From Thermohalobaculum sp050043005 (GTDB lineage: Bacteria; Pseudomonadota; Alphaproteobacteria; Rhodobacterales; Rhodobacteraceae): a stretch of DNA of 37,572 nucleotides. Positions 23,092-30,990 of the stretch are shown one piece after another. The notes under the pieces are model-generated. The model saw only the letters and a list, made by a program, of their open reading frames with translations. It did not search any database and was not told the origin of the DNA. Every line of letters begins with the position of its first letter. The first letter of the stretch is position 1. The translations under genes were made by a program, and so were the position numbers. Location of the stretch: contig JBHJIZ010000153.1 in NCBI GenBank assembly GCA_050043005.1, positions 1 to 37,572 of the forward strand. Direction: 5' to 3'.

Positions 23092-23919
23092 ATGGCCATG
23101 TACTTCGATGAACGCATTCCCCTCTATCTGAACCTCGCCTGCCGACAAGTTACCCGAGATCGCGGTGATCTTAAGTTCCTGACCGGGTCATCAGGAACGA
23201 CGGTGACCTGCGGTGGGCGTGAAAATCAGGAAACTCAGGTTTTGAAGTTCGGTGGCAGCACCATCTGGATTGCCAACAATGATGACACCGACACTTTGAT
23301 GATGAAGGCTTTTCTCGACAAACTTGGCATCGACTCGTTGGAAGCGCTTTCCAGTCACGTCGAAGACTACGCGGCCCGACTCTACCCGTCTCGCAAGGCA
23401 CGAGGGGAGACCGTCGCGAAGGCCAACATCAGCGACGGCACCGCAGTCAAAGTGAAGCTTTTAGCCGAATTACAAGCCGAGGAGATGACCAGCGGAAAAA
23501 CGGTGGCCGATATCGAGATCCCGGATCCAAAGGACCTTACGACGGTAACCGCTGTCTCAAACAAGACCTACAAGCTTTCCTCATCCAATGCGCCTCCGGC
23601 GGATGGAATTGTCTTCGTCACCGGCAACTACGAAGGCGACAAAATCACAGGCGGTGATCAGCATGCCGAACAGAAGCTTTTGGCGGCTCTCAGCAAAGCG
23701 CCCAGTACTATGACCGGTGCGGTGCGCATTATCGGGTGCAAATCGGCATGCAGCACCTGCGAAGCCGTCTTGCTGGGTGTACGCGACAGGCTGAAAGGCA
23801 AGATGATTGTAAGTTTCCAGAACCAGAACGTTGATAACTTGCGAACCGATTTGAGCCTGGGAAAAAAGAACACCAGTACGATCCGCGATCTGGCGCTTGA
23901 CACCTACTTCCCTGCTTAA
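23092..23919 (+). CDS. Cytidine-deaminase-fold protein, unassigned family
   Basis: I do not recognise this 275-aa protein as a named family. Its C-terminal half carries the zinc signature of the deaminase fold: GGDQHAEQKLLAAL (H191, E193), then IGCKSACSTCEAVL (C216, C220, C223; C220-x-x-C223 as zinc ligands). It resembles nucleic-acid or toxin-type deaminases more than housekeeping Cdd or TadA. The N-terminal about 160 residues (LTGSSGTTVTCGGRE, TLMMKAFLDKLGIDSLEALSSHV) have no recognised domain, no signal peptide and no obvious export motif. The ATG at 23092 has AGAGG 5 bases upstream. No immunity-like gene is adjacent; uvrB follows 65 bases downstream on the same strand. Its role could be nucleotide salvage, defence or toxin; unknown. 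Confidence 0.7.
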   Translation: MAMYFDERIPLYLNLACRQVTRDRGDLKFLTGSSGTTVTCGGRENQETQVLKFGGSTIWIANNDDTDTLMMKAFLDKLGIDSLEALSSHVEDYAARLYPSRKARGETVAKANISDGTAVKVKLLAELQAEEMTSGKTVADIEIPDPKDLTTVTAVSNKTYKLSSSNAPPADGIVFVTGNYEGDKITGGDQHAEQKLLAALSKAPSTMTGAVRIIGCKSACSTCEAVLLGVRDRLKGKMIVSFQNQNVDNLRTDLSLGKKNTSTIRDLALDTYFPA

Positions 23920-23984
23920 ACGCCGGGCAGCAGCGTTAAACCTGTCAGTAGACCAGCGCCTCTCATCTCCTATATCTTTCTCGT

Positions 23985-26162
23985 ATGAACGCACCCCTCC
24001 TGTCCCCCGACTCAGATCCCCGCCAGCGCGACAAGCTTGAAGGCGGCAGACGCATCGTCATGCAAACGCCGTTCCAGCCCGCAGGCGATCAGCCGACCGC
24101 GATCACCGAACTGGCCCAGGGCGTGAAGAGCGGCGAACAGGATCAGGTGCTGCTGGGCGCCACGGGCACGGGAAAGACCTTCACCATGGCAAAGGTGATC
24201 GAGGAAACCCAGCGTCCCGCCATCATCCTCGCGCCCAACAAGACGCTGGCCGCCCAGCTCTACGGCGAATTCAAGTCGTTCTTTCCGGAGAACGCGGTGG
24301 AGTATTTCGTCTCGTACTACGACTACTACCAGCCGGAAGCCTATGTTCCGCGCAGCGACACGTATATCGAGAAGGAAGCCCAGATCAACGAGCAGATCGA
24401 CCGGATGCGCCACTCGGCGACCCGGGCGCTGCTCGAACGCGATGACGTGATCATCGTCGCGTCGGTCTCATGCATTTACGGCATCGGCGCGGTCGAGACC
24501 TACGGCGCCATGACCCAGGACCTGCGCACCGGTAACGAATACAGCCAACAGACCATCATGCGCGAGCTGGTCACCCAGCAATACCGCCGAAACGATGGCG
24601 GCTTCGCGCGCGGCTGCTTCCGCGTCCGAGGCGACAGCCTCGAGATTTGGCCCGCCCACCTCGAAGATCGCGCCTGGAAGCTCTCTTTCTTCGGCGAGGA
24701 TCTGGAGTCCATCGACGAGTTCGATCCGCTGACGGGCGCAAAGACGGACAAGCTCGACCGCATCCGGATCTACGCGAACTCGCACTACGTCACGCCGCGC
24801 CCGACGCTGAACCAGGCCGTCAAGGGCATCAAGGATGAACTGCGCCTGACCCTCGACCGCCTGATCGCCGAGGGCCGGTTGCTCGAAGCCCAGCGTCTGG
24901 AACAGCGTACGAATTTTGACATCGAGATGATCGAGGCGACCGGCGCCTGTAACGGGATCGAGAACTATTCGCGGTATCTCACCGGCCGGCAGCCGGGCGA
25001 GCCGCCGCCGACGCTGTTCGAATACATTCCCGACAATGCCATCGTCTTCGCGGACGAAAGCCACGTCTCGGTCCCGCAGATCGGCGGCATGTACAAGGGC
25101 GACTACCGGCGCAAGTTCACACTGGCCGAGCACGGGTTCCGCCTGCCGTCCTGCATGGACAACCGGCCGCTGAAGTTCGAGGAATGGGACGCCATGCGCC
25201 CGCAATCGGTCTTCGTCTCGGCCACTCCGTCGGGCTGGGAGCTCGAACGTACCGGCGGGGTCTTCACCGAACAGGTCATCCGCCCGACCGGTCTCGTCGA
25301 CCCGCAGGTCGAAATCCGCCCGGTAGACAGCCAGGTCGACGACCTGATGGACGAATGCCGCCGCGTCGCCACCGAAGGCTTCCGCGCGCTCGTCACCGTG
25401 CTGACCAAACGCATGGCCGAGGACCTGACGGAGTACCTGCACGAGAACGGCATCCGCGTACGCTACATGCACTCGGACATCGACACGCTGGAACGCATCG
25501 AGATCCTCCGTGATCTGCGGCTCGGCGCCTTCGACGTGCTCGTCGGCATCAACCTTCTGCGCGAGGGGTTGGACATCCCCGAATGTGCGCTGGTCGCCAT
25601 TCTTGACGCGGACAAGGAGGGCTTCCTGCGGTCCGAGACCTCGCTTGTCCAAACCATCGGCCGCGCCGCCCGCAACGCCGAGGGCAAGGTGATCATGTAT
25701 GCCGACAAGACCACCGGCTCGATGGAACGCGCGATCGCCGAAACCAATCGCCGCCGCGCCAAGCAGGTCGCCTATAACGAGGACCACGGCATCACGCCCG
25801 AGACGGTGAAGAAGAACGTCGAGGACATTCTGGAAGGCACCTATCAGGGCGATGCCGACATGAACCGCGTCACCGCCAAGGTGGACAAGGCCAAGGTCGG
25901 CGCAAACCTCCAGGCGCATCTGGAAGGCTTGCGCAAGGACATGATGAAGGCCGCAGAGAACCTGGAATTCGAGGAAGCCGCCCGCCTGCGCGACGAGATC
26001 AAACGTCTTGAAGCGGTGGACCTCGCCGTCGCCGACGACCCTCTCGCCCGTCAGAGCGCTATCGACGAGGCCGTCGCCGACTCTACGCCAAAGGCCCGGT
26101 CATCTTCTGGCAAGCCTGGAACGCGCGCCACGAAGTACGGCAAGCGGAAGAAGGGACGATAG
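23985..26162 (+). CDS. uvrB: UvrABC excinuclease subunit B
   Basis: This 725-aa nucleotide-excision-repair helicase-like subunit receives damaged DNA from UvrA and loads UvrC. Motifs: Walker A LLGATGTGKTFTMAK, the beta-hairpin region YYDYYQPEAYVPRSDTYIEKE, DESH (IVFADESHVSVPQ), helicase motif SATPSGWELER, QTIGRAARNAEGKVIMYAD, and the C-terminal UVR coiled coil FEEAARLRDEIKRLE followed by a basic, Gly/Lys-rich tail. It is somewhat longer than E. coli UvrB (673 aa) because of N- and C-terminal extensions. I found no alphaproteobacterial LexA box (GTTC-N7-GTTC) in the 65-base gap upstream. Confidence 0.97.
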   Translation: MNAPLLSPDSDPRQRDKLEGGRRIVMQTPFQPAGDQPTAITELAQGVKSGEQDQVLLGATGTGKTFTMAKVIEETQRPAIILAPNKTLAAQLYGEFKSFFPENAVEYFVSYYDYYQPEAYVPRSDTYIEKEAQINEQIDRMRHSATRALLERDDVIIVASVSCIYGIGAVETYGAMTQDLRTGNEYSQQTIMRELVTQQYRRNDGGFARGCFRVRGDSLEIWPAHLEDRAWKLSFFGEDLESIDEFDPLTGAKTDKLDRIRIYANSHYVTPRPTLNQAVKGIKDELRLTLDRLIAEGRLLEAQRLEQRTNFDIEMIEATGACNGIENYSRYLTGRQPGEPPPTLFEYIPDNAIVFADESHVSVPQIGGMYKGDYRRKFTLAEHGFRLPSCMDNRPLKFEEWDAMRPQSVFVSATPSGWELERTGGVFTEQVIRPTGLVDPQVEIRPVDSQVDDLMDECRRVATEGFRALVTVLTKRMAEDLTEYLHENGIRVRYMHSDIDTLERIEILRDLRLGAFDVLVGINLLREGLDIPECALVAILDADKEGFLRSETSLVQTIGRAARNAEGKVIMYADKTTGSMERAIAETNRRRAKQVAYNEDHGITPETVKKNVEDILEGTYQGDADMNRVTAKVDKAKVGANLQAHLEGLRKDMMKAAENLEFEEAARLRDEIKRLEAVDLAVADDPLARQSAIDEAVADSTPKARSSSGKPGTRATKYGKRKKGR

Positions 26163-26265
26163 AACCAAAACACTGCACTCTTGTTGGCTCTAGTTAACCC
26201 ATGTGCGAGTTGTCACGCGACAGTTTCTGTGCTTCGCTTGTGTTCTTTAGTATTAGGAGTGAGAA

Positions 26266-26904
26266 ATGATCAAATCCTTCGCGTCCACAATCTCGATAGC
26301 TATCGCACCACTTGTATTGATAGCGTGTCAAACGACCGGCAGCACGACATCTTCATTGACTCCCGCGTCCGCCCCGATGCCTGCGGTGGAACAGCGACTT
26401 ACTGAGCCGGGGGCGTCCTACACGATCCTGCAACAGGATGGATCAGAGCTCGTCGTCGAGATCTTGTCAGTCGAGGGCGACCTGGTCCTTAGCAAGTCAA
26501 GCTCGGGCTGCACTTGGAAGCGCGACTTCACCGGATATCGTCCGAATCCGGAGTGGAACAATTGCGGCGGCAGTTCCGGGACTCAAACGTCAAGACGGAC
26601 ATCGGGCAGCATCTTCCCCCTGGCCGTCGGTAAAACCGAGACCTGGGACTACAGCGGGACGAACAGCAACGGCGACGCTTGGGAGAGCACGCGCGACTGC
26701 AAGGTCGAGGGTGAAGTCAGCGTGACAGTACCGGCCGGAACCTTCGACACTTATCACGTGAGGTGTGAAGACCGCTGGTGGGTACGAGAGTGGTTTATAG
26801 ACGGGCGTGGATTGGCCGTTCAGTACGCAAGGACTCGGAAGAGAGGTGCTGCAGACGGGAACCGATCTGGCAAGCTTGTGAGCTATACCCCTGCAAGCAC
26901 ATAG
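26266..26904 (+). CDS. Putative lipoprotein, unknown function
   Basis: This 212-aa protein starts MIKSFASTISIAIAPLVLIAC with the lipobox LIAC (lipidated C21), followed by a Thr/Ser/Pro-rich linker. The mature domain has a TILQQDGSELVVEILSVEGDLVLSK segment, a Gly-rich stretch with Cys in SGCTWKRDF and NNCGGSS, and a later GTFDTYHVRCEDRWWVREWF. That last segment resembles the beta-rich repeat found in some outer-membrane-associated lipoproteins, but no family is certain. AGGAGTGAGAA precedes the ATG. It follows uvrB after 103 bases on the same strand and is probably transcribed on its own. Confidence 0.7.
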   Translation: MIKSFASTISIAIAPLVLIACQTTGSTTSSLTPASAPMPAVEQRLTEPGASYTILQQDGSELVVEILSVEGDLVLSKSSSGCTWKRDFTGYRPNPEWNNCGGSSGTQTSRRTSGSIFPLAVGKTETWDYSGTNSNGDAWESTRDCKVEGEVSVTVPAGTFDTYHVRCEDRWWVREWFIDGRGLAVQYARTRKRGAADGNRSGKLVSYTPAST

Positions 26905-27230
26905 CCCGTTCGTAGCGCATCTGTTTTGCGTCAGAACCTTTCTACGATCATCGGGTGTGCTCGATCGCGCCCGATGAAGCCACATTGTCTCCATGCTCAG
27001 CGCCGCCCTCATTTCGCTCAAGCATCGCAAGACCGAGGGATCAAGAGTTGCCGCCTGACAAATTCTGCATCCAGAATTGATCCATGCCTGAGCCTGCCCT
27101 TGGAATCGCTTGTAGTGTCATTCCCTGAGACCCTGACCAGCGCAGGCCATTACCTCATAAGATCACAGGATTGTCCTCCTGACCCGCATACCCTCACTGG
27201 CACAGGCGTCGCACACCTGGCCAAGTAATC
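26905..27230. other. Intergenic region, nothing recognised
   Basis: About 325 bases between the lipoprotein stop and the GG-leader peptide stop. Short frames occur but none has a ribosome site with protein-like composition. I see no tRNA, strong hairpin or repeat here. Confidence 0.5.
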
Positions 27231-27515
27231 TCACTTCTTCTTGCCGGCCCATTTCGACACCTTCGAAGCCGTGGTCGTTCCGGTGCTCGCCAACGTGCCG
27301 ACGAACATCTTCGTGCCATCCCACCCGGCATTGGCAGCGCCCCCGGCCTGATCGCCGGTCCATCCGGCAACCTGCTCAACCGCATCCTCGGCGGCATCGA
27401 CGCCTTCCTGCACCGTCTCCTTCACGTCTTCCCAGATCTGGCCGAAAATCCCGCCATTCACATCCTCAAGATCCCCGTCACCGATCTGTTGCGGCGCATC
27501 TTTTCTGTCGTTCAT
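27231..27515 (-). CDS. Bacteriocin-like peptide with double-glycine leader
   Basis: This 94-aa peptide begins MNDRKDAPQQIGDGDLEDVNGG. The segment IGDGDLEDVNGG fits the double-glycine leader pattern (L-x-x-V-x-GG) cut by C39-type peptidase-ABC transporters, with cleavage predicted after Gly22. The remaining 72 residues run IFGQIWEDVKETVQEGVDAAEDAVEQ as a likely amphipathic helix. A Gly/Ala/Trp-rich part (AGWTGDQAGGAANAGWDG) and a basic C-terminus (VSKWAGKKK) follow. There is no Cys, so it would be an unmodified class II-like peptide. The start at 27515 has AAGGGG 8 bases upstream; the frame back to 27662 is not needed. No immunity protein or C39 transporter is adjacent, so it may be an orphan or use a distant exporter. 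Confidence 0.65.
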   Translation of the reverse strand: MNDRKDAPQQIGDGDLEDVNGGIFGQIWEDVKETVQEGVDAAEDAVEQVAGWTGDQAGGAANAGWDGTKMFVGTLASTGTTTASKVSKWAGKKK

Positions 27516-27677
27516 GATCACGACCCCTTCCCCGTCCCTTGTTTCATCGAAGACAAGTGTACTCCGATCACCGCTCGAAAACTGTAACAAACGCCGTACG
27601 CGACGAGCGCACCACAGGCTCTTGCGCATCCCGAGAGACGGGAGATACTCCCGCCCGTGCAACTTCCGAGAGGCTCG
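27516..27677. promoter_or_regulatory. Divergent promoter region between the GG-leader peptide and the GST
   Basis: 160 bases separate two divergent starts, so promoters for both must lie here. I cannot fix -35/-10 elements by eye. The GST start at 27678 is preceded by GAGAGG. Confidence 0.35.
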
Positions 27678-28322
27678 ATGACATACACGCTCTACAATCG
27701 CCCGGGCTCCGGGGGTTTCGCCTGCGAGGCAGCGTTCGAGCTGGCCGGTCAGCCCTATGAGCTGATCTCGCTGGACTCAAAGCCCTCAACCCCGATCCCG
27801 GAGGACTTCAAGACAATCAATCCCTGGGGCCAGGTGCCGACACTGATCACCCCGGACGGCACCATGGTGACCGAAACCGGCGCGATCCTGATCTACATTG
27901 CAGGTAAATGGCCCGGGCCGCAGACTGGGCCGGAGCCGTGGACCGACGCCCACGCGACGTTGATGCGGTGGTGCGTTTTCCTCAGCGCGAACCTCTATGA
28001 AGGTATCCTGCGGTTTGCCTTTACCGACCGCTATACGACAGATCCCAACGGCCACCGTGCATTGCTCGAGGCGCAGGCCGCCCGCAACCAGCAAGCCTTC
28101 GAGCTTCTGGAAGCCGAACTGGCTGACACGCCCTTCCTTCTGGGCGATACGATGTCGGTTGCCGATGTCTATATGGCGATGCTCTACAGCTGGCACCGCG
28201 AACGCGAGAACCTGCCTCGCTGCACGGCTCTGACCCATGCGGTCGCGGGCCATCCGGTAGTCGCACCGGTTTGGCAACGCAACTTCGCGAGCCGCCAGCG
28301 CACCGATTGGGGCAATCCCTGA
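27678..28322 (+). CDS. Glutathione S-transferase
   Basis: This 214-aa cytosolic GST has the thioredoxin-fold N-terminus (LYNRPGSGGFACEAAFELAG), the conserved cis-Pro in WGQVPTLIT, and TETGAILIYIAG (Glu-Thr for the glutathione gamma-glutamyl group). The all-helical C-domain carries LLGDTMSVADVYMAML, the usual N-capping box (S-x-x-D). It conjugates or transfers glutathione to an unknown electrophile. The start at 27678 is preferred because GAGAGG lies upstream and MTYTLYNRPGSG is the family start. It is divergent from the GG-leader peptide gene and 115 bases before the globin gene on the same strand. Confidence 0.9.
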   Translation: MTYTLYNRPGSGGFACEAAFELAGQPYELISLDSKPSTPIPEDFKTINPWGQVPTLITPDGTMVTETGAILIYIAGKWPGPQTGPEPWTDAHATLMRWCVFLSANLYEGILRFAFTDRYTTDPNGHRALLEAQAARNQQAFELLEAELADTPFLLGDTMSVADVYMAMLYSWHRERENLPRCTALTHAVAGHPVVAPVWQRNFASRQRTDWGNP

Positions 28323-28437
28323 ACGGTCGCGCCACTCCGTTACAATTGAAACGTCTGGCTCCGACTTCAGACATCGACCGGAAACGCACGTGCTCCAACG
28401 TCATTGGCACCCGCAACCATGAAGCCGGAGCAAACAG

Positions 28438-28854
28438 ATGACGCCTCGACAGATCTCGCTGGTTCAGGAAAGTTTCCAAACGCTCGTTCCGAGCGCCGAT
28501 GACGTTGCCGAATTATTTTATTCGCGCCTATTTGAGCTTGATCCCGGGCTCAGGCCGATGTTCAGCAGCGACATGACCGAACAGGGCAAGAAACTGGTGG
28601 TCATGCTCGACGTCGCAGTCAAGGGATTGTCACAGCTCGACGCGCTCGTCCCTCAGGTCATGGCGCTTGGCCGTCGGCATCGGGGGTACGGCGTTCAGGC
28701 CGCGCACTACGATACCGTCGGCAGCGCATTATTGTGGACGCTGGATCAGGGCCTCGGCCCCGCGTTCACGCAGGAGGTCGAGCAAGCATGGACCGCAGCT
28801 TATGGTCTGCTCGCCAAGACCATGATCACAGGCGCCGAAGACCTCGCCGCGTGA
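28438..28854 (+). CDS. Single-domain globin (haemoglobin family)
   Basis: This 138-aa protein has the bacterial globin pattern. The N-terminus LVQESFQTLVPSADDVAELFYSRLFELDPGLRPMF matches helices A-C. The proximal region LGRRHRGYGVQAAHYDTVGSALLWTL places a His in H-x2-YGV and another in AHY, typical of Vgb/single-domain globins. It probably binds haem and oxygen or nitric oxide; no reductase domain is fused. GGAG lies 8 bases before the ATG. It is followed by the ThDP dehydrogenase genes after 93 bases. Confidence 0.88.
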   Translation: MTPRQISLVQESFQTLVPSADDVAELFYSRLFELDPGLRPMFSSDMTEQGKKLVVMLDVAVKGLSQLDALVPQVMALGRRHRGYGVQAAHYDTVGSALLWTLDQGLGPAFTQEVEQAWTAAYGLLAKTMITGAEDLAA

Positions 28855-28947
28855 ACGATTAATCCGCTTGGAAGGCAACTGATCCGACGCCTGATTGACG
28901 CGGCGATCTGCCCTGCACATCATCCTTTGGAAAAAGGGAGGCGGGGC

Positions 28948-29946
28948 ATGAACCGGGCAAACTACGATCGCGATCGCGGCATGGCGCTGTTGCGGATGAT
29001 GGAGCGTATCCGCGCCTTCGAGGAGCAGGCCGAACTTGCGGCGACGCGTGACGAGCTGGTGCTTGGCGCCATCCACCTGAGCATCGGGCAGGAAGCTATC
29101 CCCGCAGGCCTGCTGCCATGCCTCAACACAACCGATCTGCTGCTCTCGACGCATCGAGGCCATGGCCACACATTGGCCAAGGGCGCGAGCCCGGTCGCGA
29201 TGATGAAGGAACTGCTTGGACGGGCGGGCGGCTGTTGCGGCGGCAAGGGTGGTTCGATGCACATTGCCGACTTCGGCGTCGGGATGCTGGGCGCCAACGG
29301 TGTTGTCGGGGCAAACATCCACATCGGCGCAGGCGCTGCCCACGGGGCGAAACTTCTCGGCGACGGGCGGATCGTCGTCGATATCTTCGGCGACGGGGCG
29401 ATCAACCGCGGCCCGTTCCTGGAAGGTCTCAACTGGGCCGGTGTGTTCGAACTTCCCATCCTGTTCGTCTGCGAGGACAATCAGTACTCTGCCTCGACCC
29501 GAACCTCGGACATGACTGCCGGGGACGGCGCCGCCGCCCGCGCCCGGAGCTTCGGCATCCACACGACCGAGATCGACGGAAACGCTGCCGAGGCGATTGC
29601 AGCCCTCGCGCCCGAGCTGGTCGCCCGGATCCGACAGACCGGCCAGCCCGAGTTCCTGCACGCCCGGACATACCGGTTGCACGGGCACACCTATTTCGAC
29701 CCGGCAGCGTATCGGCCCAAGGCCGAGTCCGATCGCCAATGGGCCGAGGATGATCCCATCCAGCGTCAACGCGATGTGCTGGCAAGCCATGGACAACAAT
29801 CCGACGAGATCGACAAGGCGCGATCGGACGCAGTGACTGAAATGGAAGCAGCGCTCGCCGACGCCACAATCGCTCCCTGGCCCGCGGACAACACCGTTTT
29901 TGACGACGTGCAGGATATCGGTTCTCCGGCACAGGAGGCATTCTGA
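28948..29946 (+). CDS. ThDP-dependent 2-oxoacid/acetoin dehydrogenase E1 component, alpha subunit
   Basis: This 332-aa E1 alpha subunit carries the ThDP/Mg motif GDGAINRG (about 148-155), the HLSIGQEAIPAGL start motif, THRGHGHTLAKG, and the RTYRLHGHTYFDPA region typical of heterotetrameric E1s. It resembles both pyruvate-dehydrogenase-type and AcoA-type (acetoin) subunits. The decarboxylation of the 2-oxo substrate is shared with the beta subunit; no E2 lipoyl transferase or E3 is in the window. The start at 28948 follows GGGAGGCGGGGC; the frame start at 28927 is less likely. Its TGA overlaps the beta-subunit ATG by one base (TGATG). Confidence 0.88.
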   Translation: MNRANYDRDRGMALLRMMERIRAFEEQAELAATRDELVLGAIHLSIGQEAIPAGLLPCLNTTDLLLSTHRGHGHTLAKGASPVAMMKELLGRAGGCCGGKGGSMHIADFGVGMLGANGVVGANIHIGAGAAHGAKLLGDGRIVVDIFGDGAINRGPFLEGLNWAGVFELPILFVCEDNQYSASTRTSDMTAGDGAAARARSFGIHTTEIDGNAAEAIAALAPELVARIRQTGQPEFLHARTYRLHGHTYFDPAAYRPKAESDRQWAEDDPIQRQRDVLASHGQQSDEIDKARSDAVTEMEAALADATIAPWPADNTVFDDVQDIGSPAQEAF

Positions 29947-30902
29947 TGGAGCAGATGACCTATGCACAGGCCGCCGCCCGTGCCGTCGCCGATGCCATGC
30001 GCCAGGATCCCGCCGTCTGGTGCGTTGGCGAAGACCTGGGCCGCGGCGGCGTCTTCAAGCAATATGCCGGCCTGCCCGAGGAATTCGGGCCTGACCGGAT
30101 CTCGGACGCGCCAATCTCTGAAGCTGCGATCATGGGCGCCGCATTCGGTGCCGCGCTGGTCGGCACGCGTCCGATTGTCGAGATGCGGTTCGCCGATTTC
30201 GCGCTCTGCGCCACGGACGAGTTGGTCAACCAGATCGCCAAGGCCCGCTTCATGTTTGGCGGCCAGTCGCGTGCGCCGATGGTCATCCGCAAGCCGATGG
30301 GCATGTGGCGGTCCTCGGCCGCACAACACTCGCAATCCTTGGAAAGCTGGTACGTCCACATCCCGGGGCTGGTGGTCTGCTGCCCGGCAACGCCGCAAGA
30401 CAACTATTCGATGATGCGCGCGGCAATCGCCTGCGACGACCCGGTGGTCTATCTCGAGCACAAGGACATCTGGGCGCTCGAAGGGCCGGTGGATGTGGCG
30501 GAGAGCTACGCATTCGGCAAAGCCCGACGCCGCATGGAGGGCGACGACCTGACCATTGTGAGTTGGTCGAACACAGCCAACGTTGCCACCCAGGCTGCTA
30601 TGACGCTTGCCGGTGAGGGCGTGAACGCCGATGTGCTCGACCTTCGCTCACTCTGGCCTTGGGACAAGGAAAGCGTCCTGGAAAGTGTGCGCCGCACAGG
30701 ACACCTGTTGATCGCGCACGAGTCCGTTCAGGTCGGCGGTTTCGGCGCCGAGGTTGCCGCGACCGCCGCTGAACATACACCCTGCCGCATAAAGCGCCTG
30801 GGGTCGCCCCGGTCGCTGATCTCGTATGCGCCCAACCTCGATGTGCAGTTGCGGGGCACAGAGCTGATGATCGTCGACGCGGCACGGGCCATGTATTCGT
30901 AG
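29946..30902 (+). CDS. ThDP-dependent 2-oxoacid/acetoin dehydrogenase E1 component, beta subunit
   Basis: This 318-aa beta subunit completes the alpha2-beta2 E1. Motifs: AVADAMRQDPAVWCVGEDLGRGGVFKQY (Glu-Asp region that activates ThDP), SEAAIMGAAFGAALVGTRPIVEMRF, and the C-terminal transketolase domain with VLDLRSLWPWDKESVLESVRRTGHLLIAHE. Together with the alpha subunit it would decarboxylate a 2-oxo acid or cleave acetoin and pass the acyl group to a lipoyl E2 encoded elsewhere. Its stop codon (TAG 30900-30902) lies inside the first copy of a 28-bp palindromic repeat. The pair converges on the 3-hydroxyacyl-CoA dehydrogenase operon, suggesting shared metabolism. Confidence 0.88.
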   Translation: MEQMTYAQAAARAVADAMRQDPAVWCVGEDLGRGGVFKQYAGLPEEFGPDRISDAPISEAAIMGAAFGAALVGTRPIVEMRFADFALCATDELVNQIAKARFMFGGQSRAPMVIRKPMGMWRSSAAQHSQSLESWYVHIPGLVVCCPATPQDNYSMMRAAIACDDPVVYLEHKDIWALEGPVDVAESYAFGKARRRMEGDDLTIVSWSNTANVATQAAMTLAGEGVNADVLDLRSLWPWDKESVLESVRRTGHLLIAHESVQVGGFGAEVAATAAEHTPCRIKRLGSPRSLISYAPNLDVQLRGTELMIVDAARAMYS

Positions 30903-30926
30903 GGTGGGCGCCCCGCCCACCGTCAC
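30899..30926. repeat. REP-like palindromic repeat, copy 1
   Basis: GTAGGGTGGGCGCCCCGCCCACCGTCAC, 28 bases. GGTGGGCG and CGCCCACC can pair as an 8-bp hairpin. It contains the stop codon of the E1 beta gene. The second copy at 30963-30990 differs at one base. Such GTAGGGTGGGC...GCCCACC units are dispersed in many proteobacterial genomes; here they probably act as convergent terminators. Confidence 0.8.
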
Positions 30927-30962
30927 TCGACCGCCAATCCCGTCCCTACACATGATCTGCGC

Positions 30963-30990
30963 GTAGGGTGGGCGCCTCGCCCACCGTCAC
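30963..30990. repeat. REP-like palindromic repeat, copy 2
   Basis: Same 28-base unit as at 30899-30926 with a single C-to-T change in the loop. Its right end carries the stop codon (TGA on the minus strand, 30987-30989) of the convergent 3-hydroxyacyl-CoA dehydrogenase gene, so both convergent genes end inside copies of one repeat, 36 bases apart. Confidence 0.8.

Noticed and set aside
23920..23984. LexA (SOS) box upstream of uvrB
   Set aside because: No GTTC-N7-GTTC or GAAC-N7-GAAC motif is visible in the short upstream gap.
24468..25919. 483-codon minus-strand frame over uvrB
   Set aside because: Antisense shadow of uvrB with Val/Asp/Leu-rich repetitive composition and no recognisable domain.
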